Counted from the first letter of the stretch, positions 1 through 9,713 are shown. The stretch is DNA of 64,000 nt from Thermomonospora echinospora (GCF_900108175.1 NZ_FNVO01000002.1:63051-127050), one strand, 5' to 3'. The notes: generated by a model from the letters alone, not told the origin. Program-made: numbers and translations.

Positions 1-99
1 CACGAACAGCGACGCGAAACCGCGCTCCTCCAGGGCGCGGCCGAGCGCCGCCGGGCCGATGCCCTCGTCGGTGACGAAGGTGGAGATTCCGAATTCCAT
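1..99 (-). CDS. LLM-class F420-dependent oxidoreductase, N-terminal fragment
   Basis: Only the first 33 codons lie in the window; the gene runs off the left edge. The ATG at 99 opens with MEFGISTFVTDEGI, then a conserved-looking LEERGF helix and SLFV. This is the usual start of luciferase-like TIM-barrel oxidoreductases that use F420 or FMN. The gene begins 22 nt after the mnmA stop on the same strand, so it is probably cotranscribed with mnmA. The family follows from the N-terminal pattern alone; substrate and cofactor cannot be read here. F420 is inferred from the usual actinobacterial subfamily. Confidence 0.7.
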   Translation of the reverse strand, partial: MEFGISTFVTDEGIGPAALGRALEERGFASLFV

Positions 100-121
100 G
101 ACGGGACCGTACCCCGGAGTC

Positions 122-1198
122 TCAGGCGGGCACGCGCGTGGTGAGGGCGATGGTGGCCGACCCGATGACCCGGTCCCCGTCGTACAGGACGGCGGCCTGC
201 CCCTTGGCCACGCCGCGCGCCGGCCTGCGCAGCCTGATGCGCACCCGGTCGCCGTCCGGCTCGGCGGTGCACTCGTACACCTCACCGTGCGCGCGCAACT
301 GCACGTGGCAGTCCCGCGGCCCGGTCAGGGGCGGCGCGAGCCACACGGGCCGCTCCCCCACGATCTCGTCCACGTCCAGGGCCTCGCGGGGGCCCACGGT
401 CACGGTGTTGTCCACCGGGGAGATGTCGAGCACATAGCGGGGCCTGCCGTCGGGGGCGGGGTGGCCGATCCGCAGGCCCTTGCGCTGGCCGACGGTGTAG
501 GCGTACGCACCCTGGTGCTCGCCGACGACCTCGCCGGAGGTGTCCACGATCGGGCCGGGGGCGGTGCCGAGCCGCTCGGCCAGGAACGCCCGGGTGTCGC
601 CGTCGGAGATGAAGCAGATGTCGTGGCTGTCGGGCTTGTCGGCGACCCGCAGCCCGCGGCGCTCGGCCTCGCGGCGGATGTCGGCCTTGGTGGTGTCGCC
701 GAGTGGGAACATGGCGTGCGCCAGCTGCTCGGGGGTGCACACGGCCAGCACGTACGACTGGTCCTTGCCCTCGTCCACCCCGCGGCGCAGCACGCCGTCC
801 TCCAGGCGGGCGTAGTGGCCGGTGCAGACCGCGTCGAAGCCCAGCGCCAGCGCCCGGTCCAGCAGCGCGGCGAACTTGATCTTCTCGTTGCAGCGCAGGC
901 AGGGGTTGGGGGTGCGGCCGGCGGCGTACTCCGCCACGAAGTCGGCCACCACGTCGCGGTCGAACCGCTCGGCCAGGTCCCACACGTAGAACGGGATGCC
1001 GATCACGTCGGCGGCCCGGCGGGCGTCCCGCGAGTCCTCCAGTGTGCAGCAGCCCCGCGCCCCCGTCCGGTAGGACTGGGGGTTGCTCGACAGGGCCATG
1101 TGGACGCCGGTGACCTCGTGTCCGGCCTCGGCCGCGCGGGCGGCGGCCACCGCTGAGTCGACGCCGCCCGACATGGCGGCCAGTACGCGCAAAGTCAT
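122..1198 (-). CDS. mnmA: tRNA-specific 2-thiouridylase MnmA
   Basis: Cytoplasmic enzyme that activates U34 of Lys, Glu and Gln tRNAs with ATP and inserts sulfur to give 2-thiouridine. The 358-aa protein has the PP-loop SGGVDS at residues 10-15, catalytic Cys100 in [12 protein letters not shown] and the second reactive Cys195 in SHDICF, so it looks fully active. The family is usually 350-380 aa. A GGGAGGT Shine-Dalgarno lies only 2 nt from the ATG. A TTG two codons later has ideal spacing and would give [10 protein letters not shown], so the true start may be 1192. A cysteine desulfurase, the likely sulfur donor, is encoded two genes upstream on the same strand. Confidence 0.95.
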   Translation of the reverse strand: MTLRVLAAMSGGVDSAVAAARAAEAGHEVTGVHMALSSNPQSYRTGARGCCTLEDSRDARRAADVIGIPFYVWDLAERFDRDVVADFVAEYAAGRTPNPCLRCNEKIKFAALLDRALALGFDAVCTGHYARLEDGVLRRGVDEGKDQSYVLAVCTPEQLAHAMFPLGDTTKADIRREAERRGLRVADKPDSHDICFISDGDTRAFLAERLGTAPGPIVDTSGEVVGEHQGAYAYTVGQRKGLRIGHPAPDGRPRYVLDISPVDNTVTVGPREALDVDEIVGERPVWLAPPLTGPRDCHVQLRAHGEVYECTAEPDGDRVRIRLRRPARGVAKGQAAVLYDGDRVIGSATIALTTRVPA

Positions 1199-1310
1199 GA
1201 CCTCCCAAGGCTACGCGGTGCCCGGCGGGCGCCGCTCGCCCGAAGAGACGCGCAACACATCGCCGGGCGGCCCGCCGCCCAGGTCCGCGGCGCAATACGA
1301 TTGATCCGCT

Positions 1311-2348
1311 ATGGGAATCTTCCGTCGCCCACGGGACGCGTCCCGCTCGACGCCACTGCCCGCGATCACCGAGTTCTGGGATTGGTGGGCCCAGGCCCGG
1401 CCGCGGATCGAGGCCGCGCTGGGCGAGGGGCTGTCGGCCGACCTGGTCGAGGAGCTGTCGCTGCGGATCCACCGGATCCATCCGGAGCTGCAGTGGGAGC
1501 TCGGCCGGCCCGACGACGGCGCCCCGGCGCTGACCGTCAGCGGCGGCGGCTCGGCGGAGCTGCGCGGGCTGGCCGAGCGCTGGCTGCGAGCCGCGCCCGC
1601 CGACACCGCCGGCTGGTCGCTGCACGCCGCCCGGCAGCCCGACCCGGAGATGCTGGGGCAGCGGCTGGTGCTGGGCGACCACGAGTTCGACCTGGAGTAC
1701 GTGCGGATGGGCATGCGGGTGGACAACGCGCGGGCCCGCATCCATGTCGCCGCCTACCATCCGGACTTCCTGTTCGTGCCCGAGGAGGCACGGGTGCAGG
1801 TGGCCCTGCACGTGCTGGACTGGGCGCTGGGCGAGGACGACGTGGCCCGCTGGGTCGGCGAGGTGACGGCGGTCGCCGAGCCGCCGATGGACTCGCTGCC
1901 ACCCGGCATGCTGCCGGCGGTGGTGGGCCAGGTGTCCGAGCCGTTCCGGGAGCCGACCTGGCTGTCGGGCGAGGGCCGCACACCGCGCGGCCATCCGGCG
2001 CGGCTGGGCGCGCGATTCCCGCTGCACCGCCAGGACCATCCGCTGTGCGACCTGCACGTGGCGCTGTCGGTGCCGTACGCGCACAGCAATCCCGACCGGC
2101 TGCCGGTGGAGCCGTCCGCCTCGGCGTTGCGCGACCTGGAGAAGAAGCTGGACGATCTGGGTCCGGGCGCGGTGCTGGCGGTCCGGGAGACCGGGGACGG
2201 CCTGCGGGTGTTCCACCTGTACGCCGACCCGGACTCCGGTGTGCTGGCCCGGCTGGACCAGCTGGCGGCGGGCTGGCCGGAGGGCAAGGCCAAGGTGGCC
2301 TCGACCCCCGACCCGGGCTGGCGGGCCCTGGCCCCGTACCAGCCGTAG
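1311..2348 (+). CDS. conserved hypothetical protein, 345 aa
   Basis: I do not recognise a named family. The protein is soluble, acidic and without signal peptide or membrane segment. It opens with a basic MGIFRRPRD stretch, then an aromatic FWDWWAQARPRIEAAL motif, which suggests an alpha/beta domain. Two conserved-looking blocks follow: LGDHEFDLEYVRMGMRVDN, and FVPEEARVQVALHVLDWALG around residues 160-180. The gene is alone on the plus strand between mnmA (divergent, 112 nt apart) and a DUF1206 gene (convergent, 7 nt apart). It may matter to neither neighbour. Codon use is typical for the window, so it is a real gene of unknown function. Confidence 0.85.
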   Translation: MGIFRRPRDASRSTPLPAITEFWDWWAQARPRIEAALGEGLSADLVEELSLRIHRIHPELQWELGRPDDGAPALTVSGGGSAELRGLAERWLRAAPADTAGWSLHAARQPDPEMLGQRLVLGDHEFDLEYVRMGMRVDNARARIHVAAYHPDFLFVPEEARVQVALHVLDWALGEDDVARWVGEVTAVAEPPMDSLPPGMLPAVVGQVSEPFREPTWLSGEGRTPRGHPARLGARFPLHRQDHPLCDLHVALSVPYAHSNPDRLPVEPSASALRDLEKKLDDLGPGAVLAVRETGDGLRVFHLYADPDSGVLARLDQLAAGWPEGKAKVASTPDPGWRALAPYQP

Positions 2349-2355
2349 CCCCCGC

Positions 2356-3207
2356 CTACCGGCCGGAGCGGACGACCTCGATCTTGCGCCAGCGGGCCTC
2401 GCAGAACGTGTAGAGCCCGTAGGTGACCAGGCCCAGGGCGACGGCCACCAGTGCCCACGGCCCGGCCGGGGTGTCGGCGAACTCGCGCAGCGTGCCGTCC
2501 ACGCCCTTGGCCTTGTCGGGGTCGAAGGTGATCGCCGAGTGCGCCAGGAAGACGCCCACCGCCCCGAAGACCAGGCCGCGGGCGCTGCGGCCGACGATGC
2601 CGAGCACCTTGACGGTCTTGCGGGTGCGCGAGCTCATCTGCCCGGTGTTGAGCTTGTCGAGGAACTTGCGGCGGGCGGCGTTGACGATGTTGCCGACGCC
2701 CCAGCCGACGAAGCCCAGGCCCACGGCCAGCACCAGCCACCGGCCGCCCGGCTCGGCCATCGCCTTGGCGGTGAACTCCTTGGACTGGTCATCGCTGGAG
2801 GAGGTGCCCTGGCCGAGCACGAACGCCAGGATCGCCAGGCAGCTCACCGTGTAGAAGACGGCCCGGGCGAGCGAGGCCAGCCGCTTGGTGGCCTTGCGGC
2901 CGTCCGGGCCAGGCTGCCCATAGGCGCTTTCGGCGTACCGCCACAGGGCCAGCCCCGCGAACCCGATCACCAGCAGCCACAGCACGACGGTGCCGCCGGG
3001 CTTGTCGGCGACGGTCTGCAGCGCGCCGCTCTTGTCGGCCTCCTCCCCGGTGTCACCCAGGCCGATCTGCACCGCCAGCAGCCCGATCAACAGGTAGATC
3101 ACGCCCTTGGCCGCCAGCCCGGCCCGGGAGAGCCGGTGGAACAGCGGATGTCCCGCCGCCTGCCGTCCGGCCCGTCTGACGTCGTTTCCCGCCATGCCCA
3201 CTGCCAT
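2356..3207 (-). CDS. DUF1206 family membrane protein
   Basis: Predicted integral membrane protein of 283 aa. Three similar units each hold two hydrophobic helices, the DUF1206 architecture. The first contains AAKGVIYLLIGLLAVQIGL and WLLVIGFAGLALWRYAE; the second ARAVFYTVSCLAILAFVLG and LVLAVGLGFVGWGVGN; the third SARGLVFGAVGVFLAHSA and WALVAVALGLVTYGLYTF. Each unit begins with a basic loop before an R/K-G motif. I placed the start at the ATG at 3207 because AAGGAGGT sits 7 nt upstream, although the frame stays open 20 codons further. Function is unknown in the family. The gene lies between two sulfur-metabolism genes on the same strand. Confidence 0.85.
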   Translation of the reverse strand: MAVGMAGNDVRRAGRQAAGHPLFHRLSRAGLAAKGVIYLLIGLLAVQIGLGDTGEEADKSGALQTVADKPGGTVVLWLLVIGFAGLALWRYAESAYGQPGPDGRKATKRLASLARAVFYTVSCLAILAFVLGQGTSSSDDQSKEFTAKAMAEPGGRWLVLAVGLGFVGWGVGNIVNAARRKFLDKLNTGQMSSRTRKTVKVLGIVGRSARGLVFGAVGVFLAHSAITFDPDKAKGVDGTLREFADTPAGPWALVAVALGLVTYGLYTFCEARWRKIEVVRSGR

Positions 3208-3289
3208 CCCGGTTACCTCCTTGCGAAGAACGGCAAGCGGGTGCCCGGTCAAGAAAGGGTCAAACAAATGCCACGTGGCAGGGGGTGGA

Positions 3290-4468
3290 TCAGCTGAGGC
3301 CGGCCCGGCGGGCGCGCTCCACTACGGGGCCGATGGCCTCGGCGAGCGCGGCCACGTCGGCCTCGGTGGAAGTGTGGCCGAGGCTGAAGCGCAGCGAGCC
3401 GCGGGCGCGTTCGGGACCGGCGCCCATCGCCAGCAGCACATGGCTGGGCTGCGCCACCCCGGCCGAGCAGGCCGAGCCGGTCGAGCACTCGATGCCCCGG
3501 GCGTCCAGCAGCATCAGCAGCGCGTCGCCCTCGCAGCCGGGGAACGACAGGTGCGCGTTGCCTGGCAGCCGGTGCACGGGGTCCCCGTTGAGGACGGCGT
3601 CGGGGACCGCCGCCATGACACGGGCGATCAGCTCGTCGCGCAGCGCGGACAGGCTCCGGGCCTGCTCCTCCCACCGGGAGGCGGTGATCTCGACGGCCGC
3701 GGCGAGCCCGGCGATGGCGGGGGTGTCCAGGGTGCCGGAGCGCACGTCGCGCTCCTGGCCGCCGCCGTGCAGCACCGGGACCGGGTCGGTGCCCTTGGCC
3801 AGCAGCAGCACGCCCACTCCCAGCGGCCCGCCGAGCTTGTGCCCGGACAGGGTGAGGGCGTGCGCGCCGGAGCCGGCGAAGGCGACCGGAAGCTGGGCCG
3901 CGGCCTGGACCGCGTCGGTGTGGAACGGGATGCCGTGCTCGCGGGCCAGCGCCGCCAGCTCGGCGACCGGCTGCACGGTGCCCACCTCGTTGTTGGCCCA
4001 CATGACGGTGATGAGGGCGATGTCGTCACCGCCGCCGGGGCCGATCATCTCGCGCACGGCGGCGGGGTCGACGCGGCCGAGCCCGTCCACCGGGATCCAC
4101 TCCACCTGCGCGCCCTCGTGGTCGGCCAGCCACTGCACCGCGTCCAGCACGGCATGGTGCTCGACGGCGCCGGCCAGCACCCGGACTCGGGCCGGATCGG
4201 CGGCGCGGCGAGCCCAGAAGATGCCCTTGACGGCCAGGTTGTCGGCCTCGGTGCCGCCACCGGTGAAGATCACCTCGCTGGGGCGGGCGTCGAAGGCCCC
4301 GGCGATGATCTCGCGGGACTCCTCCACGATCCGGCGGGCGCGCCGGCCCACGGCGTGCAGGGAGGAGGGGTTGCCGAGCCTGCCCAGCTCGGCGGTCATC
4401 GCCTCGACGGCCTCCGGCAGCATGGGGGTGGTCGCGGCATGGTCGAGGTAGGTCACCACGCCGTCCAC
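3290..4468 (-). CDS. cysteine desulfurase (IscS/NifS class)
   Basis: PLP-dependent enzyme that takes sulfur from L-cysteine as an enzyme persulfide for tRNA thiolation or Fe-S assembly. The 392-aa protein begins with the hallmark YLDHAATTP, has the cofactor Lys211 in LSGHKLGGP and the loop Cys334 in STGSACSAG, plus the cofactor-binding HTDAVQAAA. The frame remains open upstream past the tetR start. The GTG at 4468 is preferred because the family begins just before YLDHAATT; GTGs at 4459 and 4456 are alternatives. The gene diverges from tetR across a shared control region. Its best supported partner here is MnmA, the next enzyme gene on the strand. Confidence 0.93.
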   Translation of the reverse strand: MDGVVTYLDHAATTPMLPEAVEAMTAELGRLGNPSSLHAVGRRARRIVEESREIIAGAFDARPSEVIFTGGGTEADNLAVKGIFWARRAADPARVRVLAGAVEHHAVLDAVQWLADHEGAQVEWIPVDGLGRVDPAAVREMIGPGGGDDIALITVMWANNEVGTVQPVAELAALAREHGIPFHTDAVQAAAQLPVAFAGSGAHALTLSGHKLGGPLGVGVLLLAKGTDPVPVLHGGGQERDVRSGTLDTPAIAGLAAAVEITASRWEEQARSLSALRDELIARVMAAVPDAVLNGDPVHRLPGNAHLSFPGCEGDALLMLLDARGIECSTGSACSAGVAQPSHVLLAMGAGPERARGSLRFSLGHTSTEADVAALAEAIGPVVERARRAGLS

Positions 4469-4505
4469 ACTAGCCGCGCGGCCTGGGTTCGCCGCCCGCG
4501 ACCTT

Positions 4506-4535
4506 GCTACTGTACCGTCCGGACGGTACAGTAGC
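4506..4535. promoter_or_regulatory. perfect 30-bp palindrome, likely TetR operator
   Basis: The two 15-nt arms meet at 4520/4521 and are exact reverse complements, centred on GTCCGGAC. The palindrome covers a plus-strand promoter: TTGCTA at 4504-4509, a 17-nt spacer, then TACAGT at 4527-4532. Transcription would start close to the tetR ATG at 4542. A dimeric TetR protein bound here would block its own promoter, and possibly the divergent desulfurase promoter as well. Confidence 0.85.
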
Positions 4536-4541
4536 CGCACC

Positions 4542-5069
4542 ATGAAACGTGAGGCCCTCCTGGACGCCGCCGAGTGCGTGCTGTTCGAGCACGGCACCCA
4601 GGCGCTGACGCTGGCCGCCGTCGCCGAGCGCGCCGGGGTCAGCAAAGGCGGGCTGCTCTACCACTTCCCCACCAAGGAAGCCCTGATCAAGGCCATGGTC
4701 ACCCGGGTCATCGAGGAGTTCGACGACCTGGTGGCCCGGTACGACGACGGGTCCCCGGGGTCCTATACCCGGGCCTACGTCGAGGCCACCTTCGAGGTGA
4801 TGGCCGGCCAGGAGGCCACCCGGACCCGGCGACGATGGTCGGCGATCACCGCCGCGGCCGCCGATCCGGAGCTGATCGCGCCGCTGCGCGAGGCGATGGC
4901 CCGCTGGCACCGGATCGACCCCGGCCGCGAGCCCGACCCGGTCGCCTCGGCGGTGATCCGGCTGGCCGCCGAGGGGCTGTGGGAAGTGATCAGCCACGCG
5001 CCGGACGCGTTCGGCGCCGGGCAACTGGCGGCGCTCAAACGGCGCCTGCTGGAGATGGTGAGCCCCTAG
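4542..5069 (+). CDS. TetR family transcriptional regulator
   Basis: One-component repressor of 175 aa. The N-terminal helix-turn-helix occupies residues 1-48 ([20 protein letters not shown], then FPTKEALI) and matches TetR_N closely. The C-terminal ligand domain has no diagnostic motif. No Shine-Dalgarno precedes the ATG, and the promoter inside the adjacent palindrome would start RNA at or next to the ATG, so the message is probably leaderless. The gene is followed after 170 nt by an MFS transporter, the usual partner and target. Inference: it represses itself and the transporter until an unknown small molecule releases it. Confidence 0.92.
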   Translation: MKREALLDAAECVLFEHGTQALTLAAVAERAGVSKGGLLYHFPTKEALIKAMVTRVIEEFDDLVARYDDGSPGSYTRAYVEATFEVMAGQEATRTRRRWSAITAAAADPELIAPLREAMARWHRIDPGREPDPVASAVIRLAAEGLWEVISHAPDAFGAGQLAALKRRLLEMVSP

Positions 5070-5239
5070 CCCCTCCGGGTCGTCCCGGACCCTGATCGCC
5101 CGCGGGCACCGCACCGCGGGCGGCGTCCCGCCGTCCACGCCGCCGTGCGGCGTCCGGCCATCACGTGCGATCCCACCGGGCGACCGCGCCCTCGCCCGAG
5201 GGCCGCCGCCCCACCGAACGTTTGTGAAAGGAGTGAATC

Positions 5240-6457
5240 ATGCTGTTCCGGGCCCGCCTGGGAACCTTCCTGACCTTCGCCCTCGGCGGTCTGCTCTGCG
5301 GGGTGTGGGTCGCCCGTATGCCCGCGCTGACCGACAAGTTCGGGATCGGCCCGGGTGCCGCCGGGATGGTGCTGCTGGTGTGGGGCGTGGCCGCGCTGGC
5401 GGCCATGCAGGGGCTGCGCGGGGTGATCGCCCGCGTCGGGAGCCGCGCGGTGCTGCGGATCGCCGCGCCGCTGGCGGCGGCCACCGCCGCGCTGGTCGCA
5501 CTGGCCCCGTCCTACCCGCTGCTGCTGGCGGCCATCGCGGTGTTCGGCATGGCCTTCGGGGTCATGGACGTGGCGATGAACGCGCAGGCCAGCGTGGTGG
5601 AACGGGCCCACCGCAGGCCGCTGATGAGCGGAATGCACGCCGGCTGGTGCGTGGGCGCGATGACCGGCGGGCTGATCGGGGCGCTCACCGCGTTCGCGGG
5701 GCTGTCGTTCACCCAGACGCTGCTGGGGGCGGCGCTGGCCGCACTGCCGGCCGCGCTGGCGCTCGGCCGGACCTACCTCGCCGACGCCCCCGCCGCCGCC
5801 GCGGGCCCGCAGGCCGGGGAGCGCGGGCGGCTGCCGCTGGCCGTCTACCTGATCGGCGCGCTGGCGTTCATCGCCTTCATGGCCGAGGGCGCGGTGGCGG
5901 ACTGGAGCGGGCTGATGCTGCACGACGAGCTGCACGCCGCCGAGTGGGTGGCGGCGCTGGGCTACCCGCTGTTCGAGTCGGCCATGCTGGCCGGGCGGCT
6001 GGTCGGCGACCGGCTGCGGACCCGGCTGGGCACCCGCCGGCTGCTGGTGACGGCGGGCGCGGGCACCGCCGCCGGGGCCACCGTGGTGGTCTGCGCCCCG
6101 GCGGTGCCGATGGCGCTGGCCGGGTTCTTCCTGACCGGGCTGATGGTCTGCACGATCGTGCCGACGATGATCTCGCTGGCCGGCACCACGGCCCCCGGCC
6201 GGTCGTCGGCCGCGGTCGCCCAGGTCGGCGCGATGGGCTACGGCGGGCTGCTGCTGGGCCCGGTGATCATCGGGTTCCTGGCGGAGGCGACCTCGCTGCG
6301 CGTCGGGCTGGGGATGATCGTGGTGCTGGCGCTGCTGATCGCCGTCGGGGCCCGGCTGCTGCCCATCGCGGCCGACGCCGACCTGGCCGCCGAGTACGCC
6401 CTGGCCGAGGCCCGCGCACAGGCCGAGCACAAGCCCGCCCTCTCCTCGGCCGCCTGA
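5240..6457 (+). CDS. MFS transporter
   Basis: Cytoplasmic-membrane carrier of 405 aa with about 12 hydrophobic helices, in the size range of the major facilitator superfamily. It starts FRARLGTFLTFALGGLLCGVWVARMPALTDKFG, given here as features of the first helix and the following loop. A GMHAGWCVGAMTGGLIG stretch and PMALAGFFLTGLMVCTIVPT mark helices 5 and 10. It resembles the subgroup of sugar/drug:proton permeases with a VARMP motif after helix 1. An AAAGGAG site lies 8 nt before the ATG. The substrate cannot be told from sequence. The upstream tetR suggests that expression is induced by the substrate or a related compound. Confidence 0.88.
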   Translation: MLFRARLGTFLTFALGGLLCGVWVARMPALTDKFGIGPGAAGMVLLVWGVAALAAMQGLRGVIARVGSRAVLRIAAPLAAATAALVALAPSYPLLLAAIAVFGMAFGVMDVAMNAQASVVERAHRRPLMSGMHAGWCVGAMTGGLIGALTAFAGLSFTQTLLGAALAALPAALALGRTYLADAPAAAAGPQAGERGRLPLAVYLIGALAFIAFMAEGAVADWSGLMLHDELHAAEWVAALGYPLFESAMLAGRLVGDRLRTRLGTRRLLVTAGAGTAAGATVVVCAPAVPMALAGFFLTGLMVCTIVPTMISLAGTTAPGRSSAAVAQVGAMGYGGLLLGPVIIGFLAEATSLRVGLGMIVVLALLIAVGARLLPIAADADLAAEYALAEARAQAEHKPALSSAA

Positions 6458-6595
6458 CCCGCCCTCCCACGGGTCCGCTACTACGGTGACCGCCGACGTT
6501 CGCCGGGGCGGGTACGGCCGAGACCGTTGCCATGGCCGGGACGGCACGCGCAATCCGGCTCTACGGGCGCTGTGGCCACCCAAGTGATCCCAGCG

Positions 6596-8665
6596 CTAGC
6601 GGGCGGCGCCGAGACCTTCGGAGCCGGGGCTTGGCGGGTCTTCCCGCCGGGGCGGTCCGGTACGGGCGGGGAGTCCCAGCAGTAGCCGGGCCGCCCGTAC
6701 CGGGCCGAGATCGGCGGCCAGCGCCCGGACGATCCGCAGGGTCGGACGGCCGGGCGGCGGCTGCGGGTCCGGGGCGTACTTCCGGCGCTCCGACTCGGCC
6801 GCCACCTCGGCGATGTTCGGCCCAAGACGCGCCAGCCGGGTGCGCAGCTCGCCCAGGGTGGTGCCGGGCTCGACGGGGCCGCCGTCCCGGCGGGCGATCC
6901 GCTCCAGCAGCCGGTCGGTCCGTTCGCGCCCGGACCGGGACCTCCCGGGGGCGCCCCGGCGGACGGTGACGAACAGCACAGCGGACAACACCAGGGCCAG
7001 CGCCACGCCCGGGAGCACCGCCGAGCCACGGTCGGCGTCGTCCGTGACCGCCGGGGCGAACGGGTCCAGGCTGGGATCCACCACGGCGTCGGCGGCGGCC
7101 GGAGTCGGGTTGAACGGCACCCAGCCCACGCCGGAGAAGTACACCTCGATCCACGCATGGGCGTCCGCGTCGCGCACCACGTACCGGCCGCCCTGTTCCA
7201 GGCCCGTCGCGAACCCGGCGACCACCCGGGTCGGCACCCCTGACAGCCGCAGCAGCAGGGCCGCGGCCCCGGCGAAGTGCTGGCAGTAGCCGGTGCGGGT
7301 GCGCAGCAGGAAGTCCAGCAGCGGGACGCGGGAGGTGCGCTCCACCTTGGTGTCGTACCGGAAACGGCCGCCCTCGGTCAGATAGCGCTGGACCCGTTCG
7401 ACGACCTCGAACTGGCTGCGGGCCCCGGCCGACAGCGACTCCGCCAGATCGGCCGCCTCGCCGTACCAGCCGTACCGCACGAAGCCGCGCAGCCCCTCCG
7501 GCGACCCCGGCGGGGAACCGAACGCGCCCGGCCGGGTCCTCATCCAGTCCCCGCCCCAGCGGTCCCCGATGCGGGTGTAGCGCTCCAGGCGGGGATCGGA
7601 GCCCGGCGGGGGCGCGTTGCGCAGGGTCTCCTCGTCGGCGTCGACCATGGTGGCCTGCACCCGGTACGTGTCGCCGGCCCTCGGCACGGGGGCGACTCGC
7701 CACGCCTCCCCCGAGCCCGGGGTGACCCGCCCGTTCGCCTGCAGGGAGACGATCTGGCCGGGCGAGACCACCATGTCGTTGCGCAGGCCGCGGACCAGCA
7801 CCTCGATGTCGAGGGTCCGGGCGGCCGGCTCGGGCAGCTCCTCGCGGCTGAAACCGCTGCCGACCTCCCAGCCGCGCCAGCCGAAGCGCTCCAGCACCTG
7901 CATCCGCCACAACGCCGGCCGCGGCGCGGAGATCTCCAGCATGGTCGCGCCGGTCCGGCGGCCGTACAGCGGGCCGTAGGTCTGGGTGGTGTCCAGCGTG
8001 CTGAACTGCGGCTCCCGGTCGACCAGGTCGTCGATGGCGAACCACTGGGCGCGCGGCCCGAGCGTGTGCGCCAGCCCCGCCGCCGCCAGCGCGGCGACCA
8101 GTCCGAGCGCGATGACCGGGCGGGCTGCGGCGGCCCGGCGGGGCGCGAACCACAGCGGCACGGCCAGCAGGACCGCCGCGCCCTGCCAGGAGACCTCGTC
8201 GGTCTGCCGCACCGACACCGCGATCACCCATGGCAGCAGCGCCAGGGCCAGCGCCGCCGTCTGCCGGACCGGCGAGCGCGGCGCTGCGGCCGACAGCCCC
8301 GCCGCCGCCAGCCAGAGCATCCCGGCCAGCAGCAGCCACACCGCCGCCGGCCACGGATCGCCGCCGGCCCGGCCGGGCCCCAGGGTCGCCAGCCGGTCCA
8401 GCCCGTCCGCCAGTGACAGCACCAGCTCCGACCAGCGCGAGGGCCACAAAGCGCCCGGCGGGACGCCGGCGGCGAGCACCGCGGCCGGGGGCCAGGCCAA
8501 CAGCAGCACGCCCACCAGCCGGGTGGCGGTGCGCCCCCAGGCCACCACGACGGCGGCGGAGACGGCGGCCGCACACGCCCACAGCACCGCCCCGCCCAGC
8601 AGCGCCGACCACGCGCCCATCGCCGCCGCGGCGGCCACCAGTAGCCCAACGGCCCGGATCACCAC
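6596..8665 (-). CDS. TgpA-like membrane transglutaminase (DUF3488)
   Basis: Membrane protein of 689 aa, third gene of a moxR-DUF58-transglutaminase operon. Six or more N-terminal helices (residues about 1-200) form the DUF3488/TgpA_N region. An outward-facing transglutaminase-like domain follows, with Cys461 in TGYCQHFAGA and His503 in DADAHAWIEVYF. The third triad position reads WVPFNPTP, so Asn519 stands where Asp is common. A further helix near 550 (LPGVALALVLSAVLFVTV) precedes a cytoplasmic tail. The start is the GTG at 8665 with GGAGGTGA upstream. Such proteins are thought to crosslink or cleave cell-surface peptides; the substrate is unknown. Confidence 0.9.
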   Translation of the reverse strand: MVIRAVGLLVAAAAAMGAWSALLGGAVLWACAAAVSAAVVVAWGRTATRLVGVLLLAWPPAAVLAAGVPPGALWPSRWSELVLSLADGLDRLATLGPGRAGGDPWPAAVWLLLAGMLWLAAAGLSAAAPRSPVRQTAALALALLPWVIAVSVRQTDEVSWQGAAVLLAVPLWFAPRRAAAARPVIALGLVAALAAAGLAHTLGPRAQWFAIDDLVDREPQFSTLDTTQTYGPLYGRRTGATMLEISAPRPALWRMQVLERFGWRGWEVGSGFSREELPEPAARTLDIEVLVRGLRNDMVVSPGQIVSLQANGRVTPGSGEAWRVAPVPRAGDTYRVQATMVDADEETLRNAPPPGSDPRLERYTRIGDRWGGDWMRTRPGAFGSPPGSPEGLRGFVRYGWYGEAADLAESLSAGARSQFEVVERVQRYLTEGGRFRYDTKVERTSRVPLLDFLLRTRTGYCQHFAGAAALLLRLSGVPTRVVAGFATGLEQGGRYVVRDADAHAWIEVYFSGVGWVPFNPTPAAADAVVDPSLDPFAPAVTDDADRGSAVLPGVALALVLSAVLFVTVRRGAPGRSRSGRERTDRLLERIARRDGGPVEPGTTLGELRTRLARLGPNIAEVAAESERRKYAPDPQPPPGRPTLRIVRALAADLGPVRAARLLLGLPARTGPPRREDPPSPGSEGLGAAR

Positions 8666-8768
8666 TCAGCCTCACCTCCGCAGGCCGCAGGGAACACTCC
8701 CGCCGGCGATGACCCCGGGTCCGGTCCTCCGGAGGGCCGGACGATGACCGGCGGCCCAGAGGCGCGGA

Positions 8769-9713
8769 TCACGGCTCCTCCCGTCCGGGATTTGCCGGGA
8801 CCACGCCCGGCGGAAGCGGTGGCGGTGGCGGGCCCAGGTCGTGCCCCGGCGGGAACCGGACGACGCCCGCGACGCCCGCCGGCTGTTGGACCGGCCCGTC
8901 CCCGGCGTCCAGCACGGCCAGGCGCCGGTGCAGCGCCCGCCAGGACTTCTCGTCGTTCACCGTGGTCGCGGTGGCGTCCCCGGGCAGCAGCACCGCGCAG
9001 CCGCCGTCCCGGGACAGCCGGCGCACCAGCCCGGCGGCGGTGCGGGCCACCCAGTCCACCGCCCGCGGGTCGGGGTCGGCGGAGGTGTCGACGACCACCA
9101 GCGGCAGCCCGGTCGGCGGCGGGCCCATCCGCCGCTCGTGCAGGCCCATGCCGCGCGCCAGCGACAGCCAGTGGATCCGGCTGACCGGGGTGCCCGGCAC
9201 GTACGGCCGCAGCCCGTCCGGCTCGATGTGCTCGGCGGACGGGCCGCGGGCGGGCGCGGCGGGCGCGCCGCCGTCCGGGACGGGCAGTACCAGGACCCGC
9301 TCGGGCTCGCCGACCCGGACGGTGACGCGGAAGATGCCCAGCTCGTCGCCGACCCGCAGCCGCGACGCCTCGACGCGGTAGGCGCCGCGCCGGTCGATGG
9401 GCACCTCGACGACGCCGCCGCCCTCCCCCAGCCGCACCCAGGCGCGCCGGCCGACCCGCACGTGGACGCAGGCCGGCAGCCGGGCGGGCAGCCGGACGTC
9501 GAAGCGCAGCCGCAGCGGCCGGTCCTCGGGGATCTCCCGCTCCATGACGACGCGGCCGGCCGTCATCCGGGCCCGTGCCACCAGCACCGTGACGGCGGCG
9601 CCCGCCACCATGATCACGATCCCCACCGCCAGCGCGAACAGCGCCAGGGAGGGCAGCGCCCCGGCCGCGAACGCCAGCGCGGCGGCGCACACCAGCCAGG
9701 CCAGCGCCCTCAC
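8769..9713 (-). CDS. DUF58 family membrane protein
   Basis: Protein of 314 aa. Two N-terminal hydrophobic segments (AWLVCAAALAFAAGALPSLA and LFALAVGIVIMVAGAAVTVLV) are followed by a beta-rich domain and then the DUF58 signature LRPYVPGTPVSRIHWLSLAR near residue 170-190. A von Willebrand A-like fold with VVVDTSADPD follows. It starts at a GTG 19 nt after the moxR stop. DUF58 proteins are regularly encoded beside MoxR ATPases and act with them in poorly understood assembly or chaperone roles at the membrane. The Pro-rich C-terminus is probably unstructured. A 103-nt gap separates it from the transglutaminase gene. Confidence 0.9.
   Translation of the reverse strand: MRALAWLVCAAALAFAAGALPSLALFALAVGIVIMVAGAAVTVLVARARMTAGRVVMEREIPEDRPLRLRFDVRLPARLPACVHVRVGRRAWVRLGEGGGVVEVPIDRRGAYRVEASRLRVGDELGIFRVTVRVGEPERVLVLPVPDGGAPAAPARGPSAEHIEPDGLRPYVPGTPVSRIHWLSLARGMGLHERRMGPPPTGLPLVVVDTSADPDPRAVDWVARTAAGLVRRLSRDGGCAVLLPGDATATTVNDEKSWRALHRRLAVLDAGDGPVQQPAGVAGVVRFPPGHDLGPPPPPLPPGVVPANPGREEP

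Noticed and set aside
5066-6583. 505-codon open frame antisense to the MFS gene
   Set aside because: Gly/Arg/Gln/His-rich low-complexity translation typical of antisense frames in high-GC DNA; the MFS frame has clear membrane helices.
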